From: Polytrichum commune
Taxonomy: Eukaryota > Streptophyta > Polytrichopsida > Polytrichales > Polytrichaceae
NCBI GenBank assembly: GCA_950295325.1
Contig: OX485805.1
Location: 22,057,501-22,121,500, forward strand
Direction: 5' to 3'
Length of the DNA: 64,000 nucleotides
In this document: positions 33,676-46,751 of the stretch, piece by piece
Numbering within the stretch: position 1 is the first letter of the stretch
How the letters are laid out: the number at the start of each line of letters is the position of its first letter
Position numbers and translations under genes: made by a program
Notes under the pieces: model-generated
What the model was told of the DNA's origin: nothing
Databases searched by the model: none
Seen by the model: the letters and a program-made list of their open reading frames with translations, nothing else

Positions 33676-35183
33676 TTGAACGCTGAATAATGATATGGAA
33701 AAGGTACACTAATATGTACAATCATGTTGCCTTCACGAATACATTGCCTCTTTACCCTTGAAAAGTACCAAAGGGTCAAAATCAAAACACCAAAACCTAT
33801 AACTTTGCAAGTCATTGTTTCATATAGTAGGCTCAATAGAAACAAAATTTCTAAAACATTATTGTGATAGTAAATCTACAAAATAGTGTGGGATGTCAAT
33901 AAATTAGCGTGGGTCAATATCGGTATAGGTGAAGTGAAACAATGTAAACACATAGGATGTGCGAGTGTGGGTTTTCATATGGGTCCAAGTCCAAGAAACT
34001 TGTGGTCCAAAACTCCCCTTCACCCTTTGTAGATTTTTACTTGGGACTCAAGATTGGACACAAGGTCTAGTTTCTAGTTTGGTGAAGTATCTTCTTAAGT
34101 TGGGAACTTTGGATTGATGTGAATTGGCAGGAAAGTGGTGTCACGTTAGCCCCACTTCATTTTCTCATACTTTGGACTTGGACCCTAATGTAAACTCCTT
34201 GGGTCCAACAATTTTATGTGAACTAAGTGGATTGCTTGATTTCAAAGTTTCTTTGGTCTTGGACCCTAATGTAACCCCACTTTAAAAATGCTCCTCTCCC
34301 CAAGGGCTGATGTGATTCCTATTCACTAGGATTTTTAAGTTTCCAAAATATCAATCCTCTAGATGTTCATCCGCAATCAAGGATATGCCTTACCTAAGAC
34401 ATTATGGTATTTACTATTAGGGTATCTTCCAATATCTTCAATGTGGTGTAGTAAAAACAAGCTTTTGTCATTCAAGGATTGGTTGGCCTAATTAGGTTAG
34501 TTCCATTTGATGGAAGGTTGGATATAAAACCAAGGCCTTAACCCAAGTTCAAAAAATCAAACCTCTTAAGGTTGGAACGATTTTAGGGTAAGTGACTGTC
34601 CTCTCATAAAATCTTTACTTGTGGTGTACCATACTGGGGGGGTGGACTCTTCATTGGAAACCTACATGACACGTGTGGGTTACTATGAAATTAAACCCCC
34701 TATATACGAGAAGTTTATAGAGAATAGAGAGAGAGAGAGAGAGAGAGAGAGTATAGAAAATGGACTTGTGTATTTATATTAAGGTTTTCAATTTAATGCG
34801 ATAAATGCCTCCACTACATATACAAAATAAAAATCATAAATTAATTATGACTTTATTAACCATCTCATACTAATTACATGTTTCACATTCTAGGAGACGT
34901 GGGCTAGTTTAAACTTATAAAAAAATTATTAAAAAAAACTTCAAAAAACTAAAAACTAAAAACATTTACAACCTATCTACCTTATTTTGCTATAGAGGGG
35001 GTTGTCGAAGTTGTAGGAACACTTGATAACCTAAAGGTATTACTAGGTACACATTGAAGGCAACTCAAAGATCACAAAGCATTTTCTCCCAGAAACGTTG
35101 CCTTTTTCAAAGCATATGTAGCACTCACTCACTAGGCCTACAACCGCAGCCTGCTGCAAGTTTTTATGTATGCTGGCAATCAA
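33676..35183. other. No supported gene; one (GA)n tract
   Basis: Contains an uninterrupted (GA)n microsatellite at 34725-34751 and a short direct repeat (CTTGGACCCTAATGTAA at about 34187 and 34259). No coding features. Confidence 0.45.
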
Positions 35184-35505
35184 CCGGGAGAACAGAACGC
35201 TAGTTACAGATGAACCAGTTGAGTTTGAGAAATAACCAGTTGAAATTTAAGGTTTCACAAAACTTACCATTCATTTTATGGGAATCCATGGAATATACCT
35301 TGCATTATTAAAGAATACCCAAAAGATCACAACATGTAACCAGTTGGACTTGGAAACATTACACTGAATATTGTATGTAGTGTCACTTACTATATGGAGT
35401 TACACAATGCTATATCATAAGATACCTCCGTGAGATAGACTTGGAAACACTAGGATTCTGACCGACTATGCCCAAAAATCTCCCCACACAGTCTGACGGG
35501 GAATA
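35184..35505 (+). repeat. MITE family A, copy 3, with internal insertion
   Basis: It begins CCGGGAGAAC and ends CTATGCCCAAAAATCTCCCC. About 95 bp starting CACTGAATATTGTATGTAGT interrupts it, flanked by repeats of ACTTGGAAACAYTA. That insert resembles sequence at about 57508. Confidence 0.7.
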
Positions 35506-36129
35506 TGTAAGAGAATAAGGCCTTAAATTTCTAAGGCAATTGCTCCAAAAAGGCTTGACAAAACTGCAAAGAATGCTGTATGATTTCTCTCACCCATACA
35601 CATAGTTAAGACACCCAACTTTATGACACACTGCTAACCCTTGACTTTAAAGACAGTCAACCCAGTGCAAATCACGCCACTTCGTTGATGTCAAGAAAAA
35701 ACTCTAAAATATTCACACACCAAATATACCCAACAAAACTTCCAAGCCTGTCGAGGGCTGCTGCACATATATCCTCATTTATATTGCATTTGCTTAATTT
35801 TGGGTACAGAAAAACAATTGTTCTATGATACTATTCCTTCCCACCACCGCATTAGTCGGACTTTCACATATCCCAATCATAATATCTCCCCCTTTTGTCT
35901 CCGGAATCGCAACCTGGCGGCACATGCTGGTGTTGTGCTGGATAAGAAAAACAGGATGAAATTCAAAGCCTCATCCACTTGAGAAAACTTGGCTCCAGCA
36001 CTGTTTCAAAGTCTCATCAGAACCACCATTCATACAAGATTTCGCAAGTTGAATCTCCAGCTTGATCATGCAGAGTAATTGATGAAGAGTAGCCCCAGAA
36101 AAGTACTCAAATGCCTCCAAGACAATGAA
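35506..36129. other. No supported gene
   Basis: No recognisable ORF or repeat between two family A copies only about 600 bp apart. Confidence 0.4.
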
Positions 36130-36350
36130 CAGGGAGAACTGACCACTAGTTACAGCTAAACCAGTCGAGTTTGAGAAATAACCGGTTGAATTTTAAGACT
36201 TGGGAAATTTACCGATCACTTGAGAGGAATCTATGGAATATGCCTCAAATTAGTATAGAAAAAACCAAAAGATCACAACATATAACCGTTTGAATTTGGA
36301 AACACTAGGGTTTTGACTGATTATGCCCTGAAACCCTCCCCAGACACTAC
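36130..36350 (+). repeat. MITE family A, copy 4
   Basis: It begins AGGGAGAACTGACCACTAG and ends GCCCTGAAACCCTCCCCAGA. The interior aligns with copies 2 and 3. Confidence 0.7.
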
Positions 36351-37204
36351 TCAAAGATGTGAACACACAAGAAATGGAATCACCTTTTGTTGCCTGCTTC
36401 AAGATATATCCTTCCTGCCCTCCAAAAGCACAAAATTCCAAAGTCCACGGCATAGTGTATAACCTTTGCTCATTCCTGCAAGGTCTTGCAGAAACTCGGT
36501 ATCAGAGTGTTATCATAAATGGGATCATGCCAGGAAATGAAGAAGTCACCCCGTCAATGAGTTTGGCATTCTAAGAATCTGGAGCAAGTTCACTTGGATT
36601 AGGACGTCAGATGCACACCAATGCTAAGGCGCTGATGAGCTCCAATGGTAGTGGGAGCATCATAGTCGTTCAGAGATCAAAGTCTATAACTCAGAAGTTC
36701 TTAAAGCAGCTTTTTCGATGAAATCAGAACACCACAACGAGAGTGGCCACCGGTTCAAGAGAAAATGGCACAAACATCTAAACACTGTTGATGTGTTTGT
36801 GTACCATTTAAGAACAAGGTGGTGCTCTATTCTAGCAATTACAAACTCAACTGTCGTTTACTGCTAAAGAGATTCCCAGTATCGCAGATGCAACATCCTA
36901 AAATGAATAATTGTGGCCTTTGGCAAACTTTGTCCCCACAGACGAGTACAGTTATCTGGAAACAATAGCCTAATAAGCTGATGCGGAAATGCTGAGTGTG
37001 GAGCCTCTACTCGTCGAGGAGATGGCGTAGTTTAAAAAAGGTCTGTTTTGCGCTGGTGTGATTTGCAAATCAGTAAGGTGAGGATGATAGTTAAAGTTTA
37101 AGCGGTGGTGGGGTCGTTTGACTGAAACTTAGATTCCAAAGAACGAGAACTTTGCCTACGCCTTCCACCAGAGGTTGATTTGTCAACTTTGCAAATCCTT
37201 GCAA
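36351..37204. other. No supported gene
   Basis: No convincing coding or structural feature on either strand. Confidence 0.35.
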
Positions 37205-37765
37205 GACACCATGATGACAACATATCTGCACTATAATTTGGAATCAACCTGTCTTGCAATTTGACGCTTCTTAATTGACAGCTTCATTCCCATGTTCAGT
37301 CCATAAACATAAAGTGGATCATCTGTTGGCATCGGTCTTTCAGCAACCTTAACATTTACTAGAATGGCAGCTCATCGACCGGAGTTGCATGGCTGAGACA
37401 CACAACATCATGCCTCTGACATCACTAGATAAGGAGCATGGGACGAGTATCGTGCAGTCCTCAGCACAAGGGACTCCACCTGAGATGAAAGCCATTGCCG
37501 CATCCTGGAATTCATCCATACACTCCTTGCACAAAGGGGAATGGAGCTCAAATTCAACGTCAGGAAAAAAAGCTTCCGGTAGTGTTGGCGCCGGTTAAGC
37601 CATCTGAGAAGAGCCCATCATCAATCCTCCCTGGGTAAGAATGCTCCAGCCCCTGACTGACAGGTGCCGACACCGTTGGCGTCATGTTACCAGTTCTATG
37701 CCCGAGACCATCTGGATACATCAGGTGCAGCCAGGCCCTTAAAGCGACTTACAGATATGTGGCCA
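37205..37765 (-). pseudogene. Unidentified Cys-rich coding remnant
   Basis: Three neighbouring frames read as protein: GRIDDGLFSDGLTGANTTGS, then LHSPLCKECMDEFQDAAMAF with a further CAEDC, then VAERPMPTDDPLYVYGLNMG and MKLSIKKRQIARQ. A T run at 37568-37574 separates the first two and a further shift the last. Composition and Cys spacing suggest a real ancestral protein with a metal-binding or disulfide core, but I recognise no family. It lies 1 kb downstream of the EDM2-like stop on the same strand and could be an unrelated pseudogene or a lost part of that locus. Confidence 0.3.
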
Positions 37766-38770
37766 CTCGCAACTTGGTCAGGCATCTTGAAAAAGTTTAT
37801 ATATTCCATTGAAGTATGAAATTCACCACTTTCTGCCCATCCTTCAACTCAGGTACAGTAGTCAGTCACGAGAGGGTCACCTGTCAATTAAGTAAGCTTA
37901 CAGTACAAAGTGAACCACCAAAACCTGACCTCATCTGAAAACATTTAAATCAAATTCATCAAGAGTCAGCATAAACTTTCAAAACCTGAACTGAGAATTT
38001 CCCTTATTACAGAGAGTCAGGAATTCCACCAATATGCAATACCTAAACAACTCAAAGTCTTTGAGTTTAAGTAGAAAACATTCCACCCTCAAGCTTTAGA
38101 ATGATTTCATTATGACAACAAGAGTCACAATGTCAGATTACCTCAGACAAGGGAGTCTGCAGACAAAGTGATGGATGTAAGAACATAAGCTCTGATTGAA
38201 GTAGCTGGATATGACAAAAAAATAATTATTAATGTAATGATCGACACTAAAAAAGGTTCTAAACCAAGAATCAAAATATTGAAGACCTGCACCCCTCCAA
38301 CGATTGTTGTTGCCAAGATCAGAAAAGGGTGTTACCTAGGATTAGTCATCAACCAGACCATACACAAACAAGAAAATCAAGGGCATGTTCCCCAACTTTG
38401 AGCACCATGAATGTACAGTCAAAAACACAGGATAACCAAATGACACAGGATGTGGAGATGTTCAATATCATACAAAGCACAGAATGGGTTCAACAGAAAG
38501 TCACTTCCTAAGTCCATTTGTGCCAAAATTGAGGACATTGTACATTTGAAACTGGGTCAGTGTCGGAGCAATTGACTCTAGAGATAAGAGAGTAGTATAC
38601 ACTTGTTTGGAAGGAGCTTGGGAAGCAAGTAGTCAAGTCTACATATGGATTGCCTGCATAAGCCCACAAGAAATGGAGCTTGCCTGGGAAAAGATGGGTT
38701 CATAACTTCAGATCCGCAATGAACTCTTAGATTTCTGAAAAAATAGAAAAAAAAAACCTAGATGTTTTCT
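37766..38770 (-). other. Probable 3' UTR/intergenic region of the EDM2-like gene
   Basis: No coding exon recognised. I found no remnant of the long C-terminal half typical of EDM2. Confidence 0.35.
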
Positions 38771-41700
38771 TCAGCCTGAACGACCACGAGGTCCATTTCT
38801 CTTTGAAGATGATTTTCCCTTGCCCTTGACATTGTCTCTGGAAGTGGTAGGAGCTCCCTGCAATTGATAGAAGGAAAATATCAGCAAAGCTTCGAATACA
38901 TGGACTTATCACTCTGAAATCAAAATTTACACCATTCTATTATTATCTTGAGATTGAACAGATCATGACTGGTACACCCATTTCATTCATGATCTATTCT
39001 TCAGATTATTTTAACCTTGCTGTGTTTATTTGGACCCAAACATGAGCCATAGGAATCATGATTTGTAGCACTACAAACAACCATGCAGCCAGTGACACTA
39101 AACTACTGTATACAGCCTATGTGACAGTTTGTATTAAACCAACCAAGTATTTGAATATGAGCACCCTTCTTACCCTTAGGGCTGAGTCTCCATCAGGAAA
39201 GATAATATGATTCTGAATTGGTGTTCTTGGACCATCTTCAATCTTGTGCTGCCTGAACATCAATTGTGTATAGCTTTATATGAGCACATTGTAACACCTA
39301 ATGTCAATATGTCAGCAAGACATAGAATCTCAAAGCATTCTGCTTAACCTGATGATGTCGCTAATGAGATTACATGGATGAGCAGACTTACTTGCAGTAA
39401 AATACAATCTTGCCATCCTCAAGTACCCATAAGTTTTCATTCTCTTTTCTGAACAATAAACAAGTGACCACAAATATCCTGAGTGACAGCATGAAGAAAA
39501 CTACATGGGATAAAGGGTGAATGGAAGCTGCTTAGACAAGGTTAATACACATCTCTCTTCAGAAAATCAGAGCAAGCTTCATGTAAATTGTGATATATAT
39601 AAAGATGAGCAGTGAACTCACAAGAGAGAAGAATCCGCCAAGTGCTGAAAAGGGAAAGAATCGTAATGAATGAACTACATGAAATTACTCTGTAAATATA
39701 TGAAGTCTGATTTTGGACAACTTACGCATTTGAGCACTTCCTGTGCCAGGCTTTTGGGCATCGCCTACACTTTATAAATGCTTCCCCTTTCCTTTCTCCC
39801 ATTTCACACCTTCGGCATTTATGGAGAGGACAAATAAACCTCTCAGAATCTGGATCCTTCTGCCCAAATCCTTCATCAACACAGTCGAGGTGATAGAAAC
39901 GCTTGCATTGACGAGCACTACAGCAGAAGACCTGTGATACAATAAAACACCCAAGGTGAGGTGTTTCTGAGAAGTTCAGTGAAACAAACATATATAAAAC
40001 ATCAAGATTGACCCAATGTGTAGGTTTCAACTAACAAGTTCAGATTCATTAGGAACTTCAATTTTTTGGAAACAATGATTAGAGTGAAAAAGGTTGTGCT
40101 GACCTCTTGGGGTGCTGTAGCTGTTTTGCACGAGCGCCCCAATTTGTTACAGGCAAAGCACTGATGCTGCTTAAATTTACAGTTTGGGCAGAAATATTCA
40201 TCATCCTGCAAAGTAGAGAAACCAAGATTACAGAAACTACCAAATATGGAAACTACCCTCTTAATAAAGCTTTGAAGAAGTACAAGTACAATACTTCTAT
40301 CTGATTGACCTCAATGATGTACTGTGGGCCTAGGAATCACCTTCAACACAGATTCATCTAGGTTGAGGGTTTGACAAAAGTCATTCGCCGATTCCCTGGA
40401 CACATGAAAGGATCGCATGCAGCCTCCATCGCAACTGCATTAGTCACCCCAACCAGATAGCCAAACATTACTGCTGAGCCAAAACTCCACACAAATTTCT
40501 TGATGACCATCAGCATCAGTTTGAATCCTCAAAAAGGGGAAATACAGCAGTGGAAAGGGGCCTTACCACAGTAATTTGTGATCACCCTCCACCCCGTCAT
40601 CACAAAACATGCACACATTTGGCTCATCGGTCCATTCTTCAATAACACTCATCGAAGAATCTGACAGGTCATCTTTGTCTTTCAAAGAATTTGATTTCTT
40701 CCTTTTGCTATGAGGCTTTTGATAGCCAAATTCTTTTCGTTTGGCAGATGCTCCAGATGTGCTTGCGTGACCTCTTCCAGCTGCAGCCTGTGAAAGGGGA
40801 GGACAACCTTCAGTAGTACTAGAAACACAAACATCCAACAACAACTAGAAAATCCCAAGAAGTGATAGCAAGATCAATAGAGCAACCCAGATTAACTACT
40901 TCTGGTTAATGCACTCAAGGACCGTCTTGAACATATCCTACTGCAACTGAGAGTACGAAGATGTATGCTGCTGAGGGCACCAATTCAGACATCCATCCAG
41001 ACACTTTAAACATCCATTCAACTGGGTTCAAAGCTCTCATATAGAGATTCACAGAAAGAAAAATGATCTTGACATGATGTCTTCAAATACAGACCTATTA
41101 GACACTTATGTAGCATAGTAAAATCTGCACACTGAAACAAAGTTGGCAACTAAATAGACTTGGACGCAGTGCTGACCTTCAATTTCCTCGATGGTCCAGA
41201 TGCCGCTAGTGGTGCAAAGATCTGTGAAGAAAAATGAATTGGTGAGACAGTAAATTCAGGAGATAATCATTAAGTACAGTATGCTTCGACTAAAGATTCA
41301 GACCCATTGTTGACTAAGCCATCATTTCACTATAAGATTTTTCAAGTGGTTGAAGTAAATCACACACTAAATTCAAAATGTTGAGGTTCACAAAAGAAAG
41401 TGAAAGTAAGTCATTCACCTCAGCTGTTTTCAGAATGGGATCACCAACAGCAAGTTGTTGGAGCAGTGGTATAGCTTTGTCCAGATCGGACTCTTTCAGT
41501 GATGGTTGGATAAAATAAGAACTGTCATCACAAGGTGCATCTATTATAAACATCACTAATAATCTGATTTTGAGCTGGGTAATCTATTTCAACTGCCAGA
41601 TCACCAATAAAGCATCAATTGTACGTACCCAATCTCTTTCCAGATATACTTCCATGCTGCCGCTCTTGGACCACCTGGACGTAACTTTACAAAAGAAAGG

Positions 41701-43723
41701 AGATGAGCAGCCACCAGTACAATCTTCAGATATTTCACATAACTCTTGCCAGGTTTTCCGAGCTCAATCCTGCATATATGACAGATAAAGAGCTAGTTTG
41801 AACCTCAGATAATAAACATGCTCCTCAATTATCTGCTGTACGAGACTAATCTGTTGCATTAAATATACCAGAAGAAAAGATAACCAACTAGAACTGACCT
41901 ATATGTAGCCTCTAAGGATCATGTCATACATCTAAGGAGAAAATTTAAATGCAATAAGAACAAACAAAAGATGCAGGACCACAGCAAAGTAGTGAAAATA
42001 CACTGGAAAACAGAAATTCTAAAATTGACAACGGAAAGAAGTGAAGGAGATAGCACTCCTTCAATAAACATACAACGGAGGTAGTATATAATAATACAAT
42101 TGTTACCAACGAAAAATGATTTAGCCCTAACAAGCATTCCCAATAATGAACAGTTGAATGCTTCCCGCAGAGTTCAATACAGAGAAGACCTCTGTCCGAC
42201 ACCAAGTATCCAAAACCCCAAGTATTTGGTGAAAGCAGACAAACCCAATAGAGTTATCCTCTAACTCAAAATGACTTCTGGCTGGGAGTTCGTTGTTTTG
42301 CATACAACATGTTTCGGTGCACCTCCGCTTGGATGTAGTGCAGAGGTCGGAACGAAGAACATTCTATGTCGACTCAATGTGGTGCTAAAATGAGTGTGGC
42401 CCTCAAAGAACCGGTATAGATTACTCTTTATTCAAATTTTAGACACTACCTCCAATCACGCACCACAAGTGGAAAGAAATTATTGATATTGTATGCAAAA
42501 CAACTAATGGGAATTCATAGGGGACTAACTCTCGACCAAAAGTCCCATTGAATTGATGAATAACTCTACTTTCTGTTGAAAGCTGTGAAATGAGGTTAAC
42601 GATGCTCCCACCACCAGGTCTTGATCCTTACCAAATGTTTTCCGGCAGCCCATCACCAGTTTTAGCAAGAGGAGACCGCATATAAAGCTTTGGATTGGTA
42701 TTATCGGTCATCTGAATCTTCCACTGATCCACAGTAAAGAGGACTCTCCGAGTCCCGTCAGCTGCTGAGCCACGAAGTTCAAATTGGGTATCAGGGGGGT
42801 CCTCAGTTAGAATAATGCCACCTTCATAGGGTACATCCAAAAGGGAAGCTGCCTTATCAAAGCTATCGGAAATGAAATAGTCCTGCACAAGGGTCGATTC
42901 CTCCAGCTCCGGCTCATCGTCAGATGAACTGACATAATCGACTGGTGCTCTGCCAACAGTACGCATATTCATCATCATTGCCTCTCGCTCTTTCTCTTTC
43001 TCTTTCTCTTTCTCTTTTTCTTTAATACTTTGCAGTTTCTCCCCGCGGCTGGAATGAACAACAGGAGCCTTTCTAGAAGAATTTCTACCAGGAGATGGCC
43101 TAATTAGAGTGGACAGTAGTGGCTCATCGTCACATTCTTCCAAGTGGTCTTCACATTCGTCGTCCAAGTATAGTTCATTTATCCCCGCCAGGTCACCAGG
43201 AGAGGAATTCGAAAAAGGACATGACCCAGAAGGACTGGTCTTGTTAGTGACGTCGGACTTGATAGGGTCTTCCTCCGCCTTAAGAGCACCCACCTTGTAC
43301 TTGGAGCATTGGTTCACTTTAGCAACATTCGGAAGGGGCGTCCTTGGAATTGGAGCCAATAATATTTCACTGGCATACACTGAGGGCGTCGATTTCGCTT
43401 CTGATGGTAATTTGAGATAAGGTAGGGTACATTTAACATCATCCCCTTCTTCACTTTGCGAGCTGCTGATAACTTTGTTTAATAATTCCTGCAGGACAGA
43501 AACTTGCTCTGGCAATGTCCGGGGCTTGTTTTTGAGGTCAATCTTACACGAATACTGATGCTCCTCGACACACTTGAGGCTCCAGGAGCCATTGCTACCC
43601 GTTTCTTTCACAGCCTCATATGCTGTCCGGGCCATGCTCCTCTTACATCCCAGACCATGCTTGCGAAGCCAGAAGACAGAGGAATCCAATAAGAAGTCCT
43701 CTGTTATCACAAGGGACACGTAC
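38771..43723 (-). CDS. EDM2-like: EDM2-like PHD-finger chromatin protein, short form
   Basis: Eleven exons joined in frame: 42632-43723, 41629-41769, 41419-41563, 41177-41221, 40567-40787, 40341-40434, 40104-40205, 39726-39931, 39392-39448, 39174-39252 and 38771-38857, giving 755 codons plus stop. All junctions are GT-AG with matching phase. Exon 1 has a Lys-Glu repeat and an acidic N-terminus. Exons 1-4 give a replication-foci-like domain (FELRGS, ENIWIELGKPGKSYVKYLKI). Exons 5-8 give the EDM2 PHD cluster (CMFCDDG, CCDGGCMRSFH, CPNCKFKQHQCFACN, HLDC, CPLHKCRRC, RRCPKAWHRKC). Then come IVFYCKQHKIEDG and a basic tail. Arabidopsis EDM2 is about 1,300 aa and acts in silencing and intronic-heterochromatin RNA processing; its long C-terminal methyltransferase-like half is absent here. 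The start is unresolved: exon 1 needs an upstream coding exon. Confidence 0.85.
42985..43022 (-). repeat. Lys-Glu codon repeat in the EDM2-like exon
   Basis: Hexanucleotide repeats (TTTCTC on +) encode an uninterrupted KE run preceding a Met-rich MMMNM segment. The frame is kept. Confidence 0.85.
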
Positions 43724-45096
43724 CTGAAACCTTAAATACTCACGGCAACGTACGGCAGGCTCGAAGAGTGATGAGAGGAAGGCAGTCTGCGCTGTCTCGA
43801 ACAAGCGCCAGGTCAGCAATTGCGGAAACAACAGGGGATTGCAAACCTCCACAAAGCCAAGGCCAGAATCTAAGATATCCAGTATTTACTAAGTCCAGAG
43901 TTTAATTACTGGCCAATAATTACGCTTCTCACATTGCACACAAGCGAAGCAATGCGCTGGTTCTACGAAAGAAGTTGCATCGATAGGACATTCTACAGAG
44001 AACAACATAGACACTAACCTGACCAGGCTCAAAAACCAGCCCCTGCCAAATCAAAGCAAAACCGTCGAAACAAACACCACAAAACAATAACAATACGGAG
44101 CTCCACCGGATAAAGCAACGATGTGAAGCAAAGATCTCAGATACTAAAAATAATAATCCCGACGGCAGTTCCAAGGTGAGGGTTCCTAATCCAAATCCAG
44201 ATCAGAAGGCCTCAAGGCCAGCAATGCGGTGAACAATGAGGAGGCTGTCATTTATTTTTATCGTTCAGATGATGATGCTTGCCTGAACACAAAAACGCTA
44301 TGAACATAAGATCACTCCAGAACCTAACAAAAAAAGTGAGAGGTTCGCAATGCACATCCACGCCTTATTACCTTCGAGGCTGCGATTCAGCCGTCCAGAT
44401 GGGATGATGCCGTAGCCTTGAAACGTCATCAAATCGATCCAAACCGCAGGAAATTCAAACGCGGCAACTTCTACGACTACGTGCTACTTAGAAGACCTAA
44501 AATAAGAGGGGAGGGGGGGGGTGCGCAGGCGGGGGAAAGAGGTTGGAAAGGAACCAGGGAGCGCTACGATCAAGAGCGAGCTTGCGCACTCGGGGCGCAC
44601 GAAACCAAGAGAGCGAAAACACAAAGAAGGCAGCATGCATCGAAAGACGCAGAGGCCGACGAAGAAGACGAAGCAATAGATGAAAACGAGGACGAGGAGC
44701 AAGGTCGACGACATCCTCCGTTATTCATCCATCCTCTCCACTCTCTCGTCTGGCACAGCCGACTTCTCGAGTGCCCTTCAGGACGGAATTGGCTTGTTAA
44801 AAAAGATGGCCTCTGTTCGTACCTTCAGCCGCCGACGTCCACGGTTTCTCATCCACAACTATCATCCACGACTCTCATCCACAGCCGTCTTCTCGAGTGG
44901 CTTATGGACGGAGTTCGTCCTGTACGGGTGGTTTCTGTTCGTCGTATCTGGGGGGCCGCCTCCCCGCCTTCCCACCAAAGATTCGGATTTCATCCACCAA
45001 GTCTCATCCATTCCTATATTTAGTCAAGAGTCCGAGCCTCTGAGGGTAATGCTCACCCCATATTGTTTAGCACTTGTTGGAAGTTGAGCTTTGTGT
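43724..45096. other. 5' region of the EDM2-like gene
   Basis: A candidate first coding exon lies at 44372-44429 (-), MTFQGYGIIPSGRL, ending at a GTAATAAG donor, but an intermediate exon would be needed for phase. Upstream is GC- and CpG-rich (44500-44950) with a roughly 140-bp duplicated segment (CTTCTCGAGTG near 44763 and 44891), as expected of a promoter region. A 201-codon + frame here is judged spurious. Confidence 0.35.
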
Positions 45097-45624
45097 GAAG
45101 ATTGCTACTGTGAACCAAGGCAAGTACCATGAAATTCATGTGGGGCCACACTAAGTTCCAACCCACACTAATTAGGACAAAACAATGTAGTTGGGAAAAA
45201 GTAACCATTTAAGACCCATCTACCGTACATGACAAGTAATGAAAGCCTCTCTAATAAAGATGACATATCCATGTTACCTACTGCAAACAAACACTACATG
45301 AGTGATATAGTGTAGTTGATTGGGAGATTGGAATGATGTCCTTTGCTTCCTTTCCTCCAAGCACATCATTCCAAACTCCCAGTCAACTACACTATATCAC
45401 TCCTTTAGTGTTTGTTTGCACTAGGTAACATGGATATGTCATCTTTATTAGAGAGGCTTTCATTACTTGTCATGTACAGTAGATGGGTCTTAAATGGTTA
45501 TTTTTTCCCAACTACATTGTTTTGTCCTAATTAGTGTGGGTGGGAAGTTTATGTGGGTTGGAATTTAGTGCGGCCCCACAGTTATTTTATAGTACTTGCT
45601 TTTGTTCACAGTAGTAATTTTTAT
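45097..45624. mobile_element. Long hairpin (snapback) element, arms about 245 bp
   Basis: The left arm 45097-45339 and right arm 45363-45624 are about 90% complementary along their whole length around a 23-nt loop. Examples are AATGAAAGCCTCTCTAATAA versus TTATTAGAGAGGCTTTCATT, and ACATGGATATGTCATC. No coding capacity. The transcript would be a long double-stranded RNA. Confidence 0.9.
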
Positions 45625-46545
45625 AGTGCTTGCCTTGCCTTGAGTTTTCATCCAAATATGCATACGAATAACTCACACTAAATTTTCACACTGGAAATTA
45701 CAGTGGGCCACTTCAAACTTTTAAAAAAACATTGTGGGTAATTGAGAATCGGTGTGACCCACACTAGTTAGACAAATCAATGTAGTTGTTGGCTCTTGTC
45801 ATTTTGGTCACTAGTCATTGGTTTGTGGTTTATGCTTTGGCGTTCGTTGTATGGTTACTTGGTTCTACAATTTTAGTCCAACCTTTATAAGACATGTTGC
45901 TCTTGGTCTCGACCTTTCTCGGTAATGGTACTCTTCCAAACCCGGCTTGGGGTCACTTAGCTCAGTGAGGTGTATTATAAAAGACACTATTTGACATAAA
46001 AAATTTATCAAAATGTTTATTCATATAAAAATTTGGGTTGTACCATTGAACCATCACCCTTTTGAGTCTAATTCATGACAAATATGTATCACATATGCCT
46101 TTCAATTTTCCTTCATAGAACCACTATTTTCTTCCTAAATATCAATATGAATTGTAGAGTGTTTCATGTTGTGGCTTTTACTAAAAAAAATTTCCTTTAA
46201 TAGATTATGCCTCATGGTAGTCTTACATTGCTTGAGACTCATTAAATCCCATGCGGAGATTATAGTTTGACATCAAAAGAGATGTACCAAGATGCACTTT
46301 GCATTACATGGAAGAAAATCATTGGATTTGGGACAAGAAGAACTTAGTTACTTTCACACAAACCAATTATCAACATGCAACATGCCCCAAGTTGGGACAA
46401 ATTCCTTGTCTACATAGGACTTTGAAGGTCAACAAACCTTTGGAATCTCTAAGTTATGGAACCCTTGAGGTTCGGGAGGCTCAACCGGGGTTAGTGGACA
46501 TAACTATTTTGGTGCCCTTTTCTCTAGACGAGGGAAGCTATCTTA
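45625..46545. other. No supported gene
   Basis: AT-rich. An 88-codon + frame (46299-46562) runs into the heptamer array and has no recognisable domain. Confidence 0.4.
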
Positions 46546-46618
46546 TGAGCGATGAGCAATGAGCGGTGAGCGGTGAGCAGTAACACATGAGCAATGAGCA
46601 GTAACATATGAGCAATGA
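46546..46618. repeat. Heptamer array, left boundary
   Basis: About nine copies of GAGCRRT with spacers ACACAT/ACATAT. An inverted counterpart lies at 54462-54490. Confidence 0.8.
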
Positions 46619-46751
46619 CTCCAAATTTAATAAAGACACACGGGTTTAGGGTACATAACCAGAATTTTGACAAATTAATTGCATATTTTTAATTATAAAT
46701 TGCTAGTATTTTAAATGAAGCACACGTGAAAGGGCCCTATTGCCATGGATC

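Noticed and set aside
39622-39644. A 23-bp exon in the EDM2-like gene (good splice borders)
   Set aside because: Including it shifts the frame into a stop; joining 39726 directly to 39448 keeps the frame and matches the EDM2 order.
43109-43420. 103-codon Ser-rich + frame
   Set aside because: Antisense shadow of the EDM2-like first large exon.
44418-45087. 201- and 135-codon + frames
   Set aside because: They lie in the GC-rich 5' region of the - strand EDM2-like gene, overlap each other, consist of low-complexity basic/acidic runs and duplicated DNA, and show no domain.
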